A DNA stretch of 5,765 bases from Dehalococcoidia bacterium. GTDB taxonomy: Bacteria > Chloroflexota > Dehalococcoidia > GIF9 > AB-539-J10. The notes beneath the pieces are model-generated. The model saw only the letters and a list, made by a program, of their open reading frames with translations. It ran no database searches and had not been told where the DNA came from. The translations under genes and the position numbers were made by a program. The stretch spans positions 1-5,765 of the forward strand of contig JALNYR010000154.1 in NCBI GenBank assembly GCA_023229725.1. The letters are read 5' to 3'. How positions within the stretch are numbered: the stretch's first letter is position 1; every line of letters starts with the position of its first letter. This document shows, one piece after another, positions 4,777 through 5,765 of the stretch.

Positions 4777-5745
4777 ATGGAAGAACCCACGGTCGTCGGC
4801 ATCGACATCGCCAAGAAGAAGTTCGACGTGACCTTGCTGGTAGAGGGCAAGGAGAAGAGCGGAGCGTTCCAGAACACGCCGGAAGGATTCACCATGTTTG
4901 CCCGATGGCTGGAACGATACGGCTCCGGACATGTCCACGCCTGCATGGAGGCCACTGGTACGTACGGCGATGACCTGGCGCTGTACCTGCACCGCGCCGG
5001 CCACGTGGTGAGCGTGGTCAATCCGGCCAAGGTGAAGGGCTTCGCCCTGAGCGCGCTCAGCCGCACGAAGACGGACAAGGCGGATGCCCGCCTCATCGCC
5101 CGCTTCTGCCGCGCCATGCGCCCCGAGCCGTGGCAGCCACCCGCACCGGAGATCAAGGAATTGCAGTCCCTGATGCGCCGCGCGGAGTCGCTCAATGACA
5201 TGCTCTCCCAGGAGCGGAATCGACTGGGAACGACCGAGGGGATGGCACGGAACTCCATCGAGCGAACCATCAGCCACCTGGAGGAAGAGCTGCGTATCAC
5301 CCGGGGACTCATCCGTGACCACATTGACCAGCATCCCGACCTGCGCGGCAAGCGCGACCTCCTGGAGAGCATCCCGGGCATCGGCCCGGCGACCTCCGCC
5401 ATGATCCTGGCCGAATTCGGGGACGTGATGCGGTTCCAGGACGCCAGAAGCATGGCCGCCTTCTGCGGCCTCACACCCAGGCAACGCCAGTCGGGCTCGT
5501 CGGTACGAGGCAAGACCAGGCTCTCGAAGACAGGCTCCTCCCGCATCCGGAAAGCACTGTACATGCCGGCGCTGGTCGCCATGACTCACAACCCGGTGAT
5601 AGCCGCCTTCTGCGAGCGCCTCAGGGCATATGGCAAGTGCCCCATGGTCATCGTCGGAGCGGCCATGCGCAAACTCGTCCACATCGCCTACGGCGTGCTC
5701 AAGAGCGGCAGACCTTTCGACCCGTCCATAGCTATGGCAGCTTGA
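4777..5745 (+). CDS. IS110-family recombinase (DEDD transposase)
   Basis: A 322-residue bridge-RNA-guided recombinase that excises and inserts its element. The N-terminal RuvC-like domain has VGIDIAKKKFDV with D10, CMEATGTYG with E58, and RTKTDKADARL with D100 and D103. These are the four DEDD acidic residues, and their spacing is nearly identical to what I recall for IS621. A helical, partly coiled-coil segment (about 125-190) follows. The C-terminal Transposase_20-type domain starts with a helix-hairpin-helix-like LLESIPGIGPATSAMILAEFGDV (195-217). It then has FCGLTPRQRQSGSSVRGK (229-246), whose SGSS (239-242) should contain the catalytic serine, and ends with a conserved AMRKLVHIAYGVLKSGRPFDP block. 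No residue is missing and there is no frameshift. The stop overlaps a TTGACA box (5742-5747). Expression probably rises from the joined-end promoter when the element is circular. Confidence 0.95.
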   Translation: MEEPTVVGIDIAKKKFDVTLLVEGKEKSGAFQNTPEGFTMFARWLERYGSGHVHACMEATGTYGDDLALYLHRAGHVVSVVNPAKVKGFALSALSRTKTDKADARLIARFCRAMRPEPWQPPAPEIKELQSLMRRAESLNDMLSQERNRLGTTEGMARNSIERTISHLEEELRITRGLIRDHIDQHPDLRGKRDLLESIPGIGPATSAMILAEFGDVMRFQDARSMAAFCGLTPRQRQSGSSVRGKTRLSKTGSSRIRKALYMPALVAMTHNPVIAAFCERLRAYGKCPMVIVGAAMRKLVHIAYGVLKSGRPFDPSIAMAA

Positions 5746-5747
5746 CA
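5742..5747 (+). promoter_or_regulatory. Outward -35 box of the junction promoter
   Basis: TTGACA is an exact sigma70 -35 consensus, overlapping the recombinase stop codon. In the joined-end circle the distance to TATCTT (4553-4558) is 13 nt of right end + CT + TG = 17 nt, the optimal spacing. In the integrated state it points into the downstream flank, where a -10 would fall at about 5765-5770, outside the window. Confidence 0.65.
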
Positions 5748-5752
5748 GGCAA

Positions 5753-5762
5753 GACGGTATCT
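5753..5762 (+). other. Right end donor sequence and right core CT
   Basis: GACGGTATCT here is identical to 4673-4682 in the predicted left donor guide, including the core CT (5761-5762). The following ACG belongs to the target flank, and with the core it is complementary to the right target guide. Confidence 0.7.
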
Positions 5763-5765
5763 ACG

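Larger units (their letters stand above)
4549..5762 (+). mobile_element. Complete IS110-family insertion sequence, core to core
   Basis: The element carries one recombinase gene, a 226-nt non-coding left end (4551-4776) and a very short right end (5746-5760), the layout of the IS110 group. CT cores stand at 4549-4550 and 5761-5762, giving a unit of 1212 bp counted with one core. Both boundaries come from guide matches within the predicted bridge RNA: left flank 4539-4550, right flank 5763-5765, right end 5753-5762, left end 4551-4553. There are no terminal inverted repeats or target duplication beyond the core, as expected for this family. The joined donor would read ACGGTATCTTGTAT. From memory this differs at one position from the IS621 donor. 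The reading frame and all predicted guides are intact, so the copy may be active. Confidence 0.8.

Noticed and set aside
4443..5582. Long open frame of 379 codons on the minus strand across the IS110 recombinase
   Set aside because: It is antisense to a clear DEDD recombinase with all motifs, and its translation is Arg/Ser-rich with no recognisable domain. Such frames are common opposite GC-rich genes.
4549..5762. IS1111-subgroup element with its RNA downstream of the gene
   Set aside because: The region after the stop is only 15 nt up to the core, while the structured RNA region lies upstream of the gene. No subterminal inverted repeats were seen. This is the IS110-group layout.
1..5765. 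CRISPR array, tRNA or rRNA genes
   Set aside because: No regularly spaced repeats, no cloverleaf with a TTCGA-type T arm and no conserved rRNA segments were seen on either strand.

Overview
This is a GC-rich bacterial window with near-consensus Shine-Dalgarno sites (AAGGAGG-type) and mostly G/C third codon positions. The gene mix is a 'GVSRR'-type ABC-2-like permease, a HemN-like radical SAM remnant, a long TspO-family protein and a short-chain threonine-dehydrogenase-like epimerase. That fits an anaerobic Actinomycetota (Coriobacteriia-like) or Chloroflexota genome. This placement is an inference from gene flavour and composition only.

Layout. 1-537: 3' part of a permease running in from the left edge. 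539-889: 5'-truncated remnant of a HemN/coproporphyrinogen-oxidase-like radical SAM gene, abutting the permease stop. 910-1368: small Gly/Ser/Arg-rich protein with a CGCGC motif and one C-terminal membrane helix. 1389-2009 (minus): GNAT acetyltransferase, convergent with the previous gene. 2010-2435: non-coding, holding a 17-bp direct repeat around a 16-bp-arm inverted repeat that looks like the ends of a lost REP/RAYT-type element. 2436-3233: eight-helix TspO/MBR-like membrane protein. 3234-3470: leader region with a candidate extended -10 promoter and two small hairpins. 3471-4439: NAD-dependent epimerase/dehydratase, closest in motifs to short-chain L-threonine 3-dehydrogenase. 4470-4548: two perfect hairpins. 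4549-5762: a complete IS110-family element.

The main discovery is in the last 1.2 kb. The leader of the IS110 recombinase folds by eye into two successive stem / internal-loop / hairpin units, the architecture of a bridge RNA with a target-binding loop followed by a donor-binding loop. All four guides can be matched to DNA in this window. The left target guide agrees at 10 of 12 positions with the left flank ending at core CT 4549-4550. The right target guide is complementary to the right core plus flank (5759-5765). The left donor guide repeats the right end exactly over 10 nt (5753-5762). The right donor guide is complementary to core plus the first 3 nt of the left end. This fixes both ends with flanking CT cores. 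Joining the ends would also create a TTGACA-17 nt-TATCTT promoter in front of the bridge RNA. The element sits at the 3' foot of a perfect palindromic hairpin, as IS621 does in REP sequences.

The other genes look like independent small transcription units. I see no multi-gene pathway in the window.
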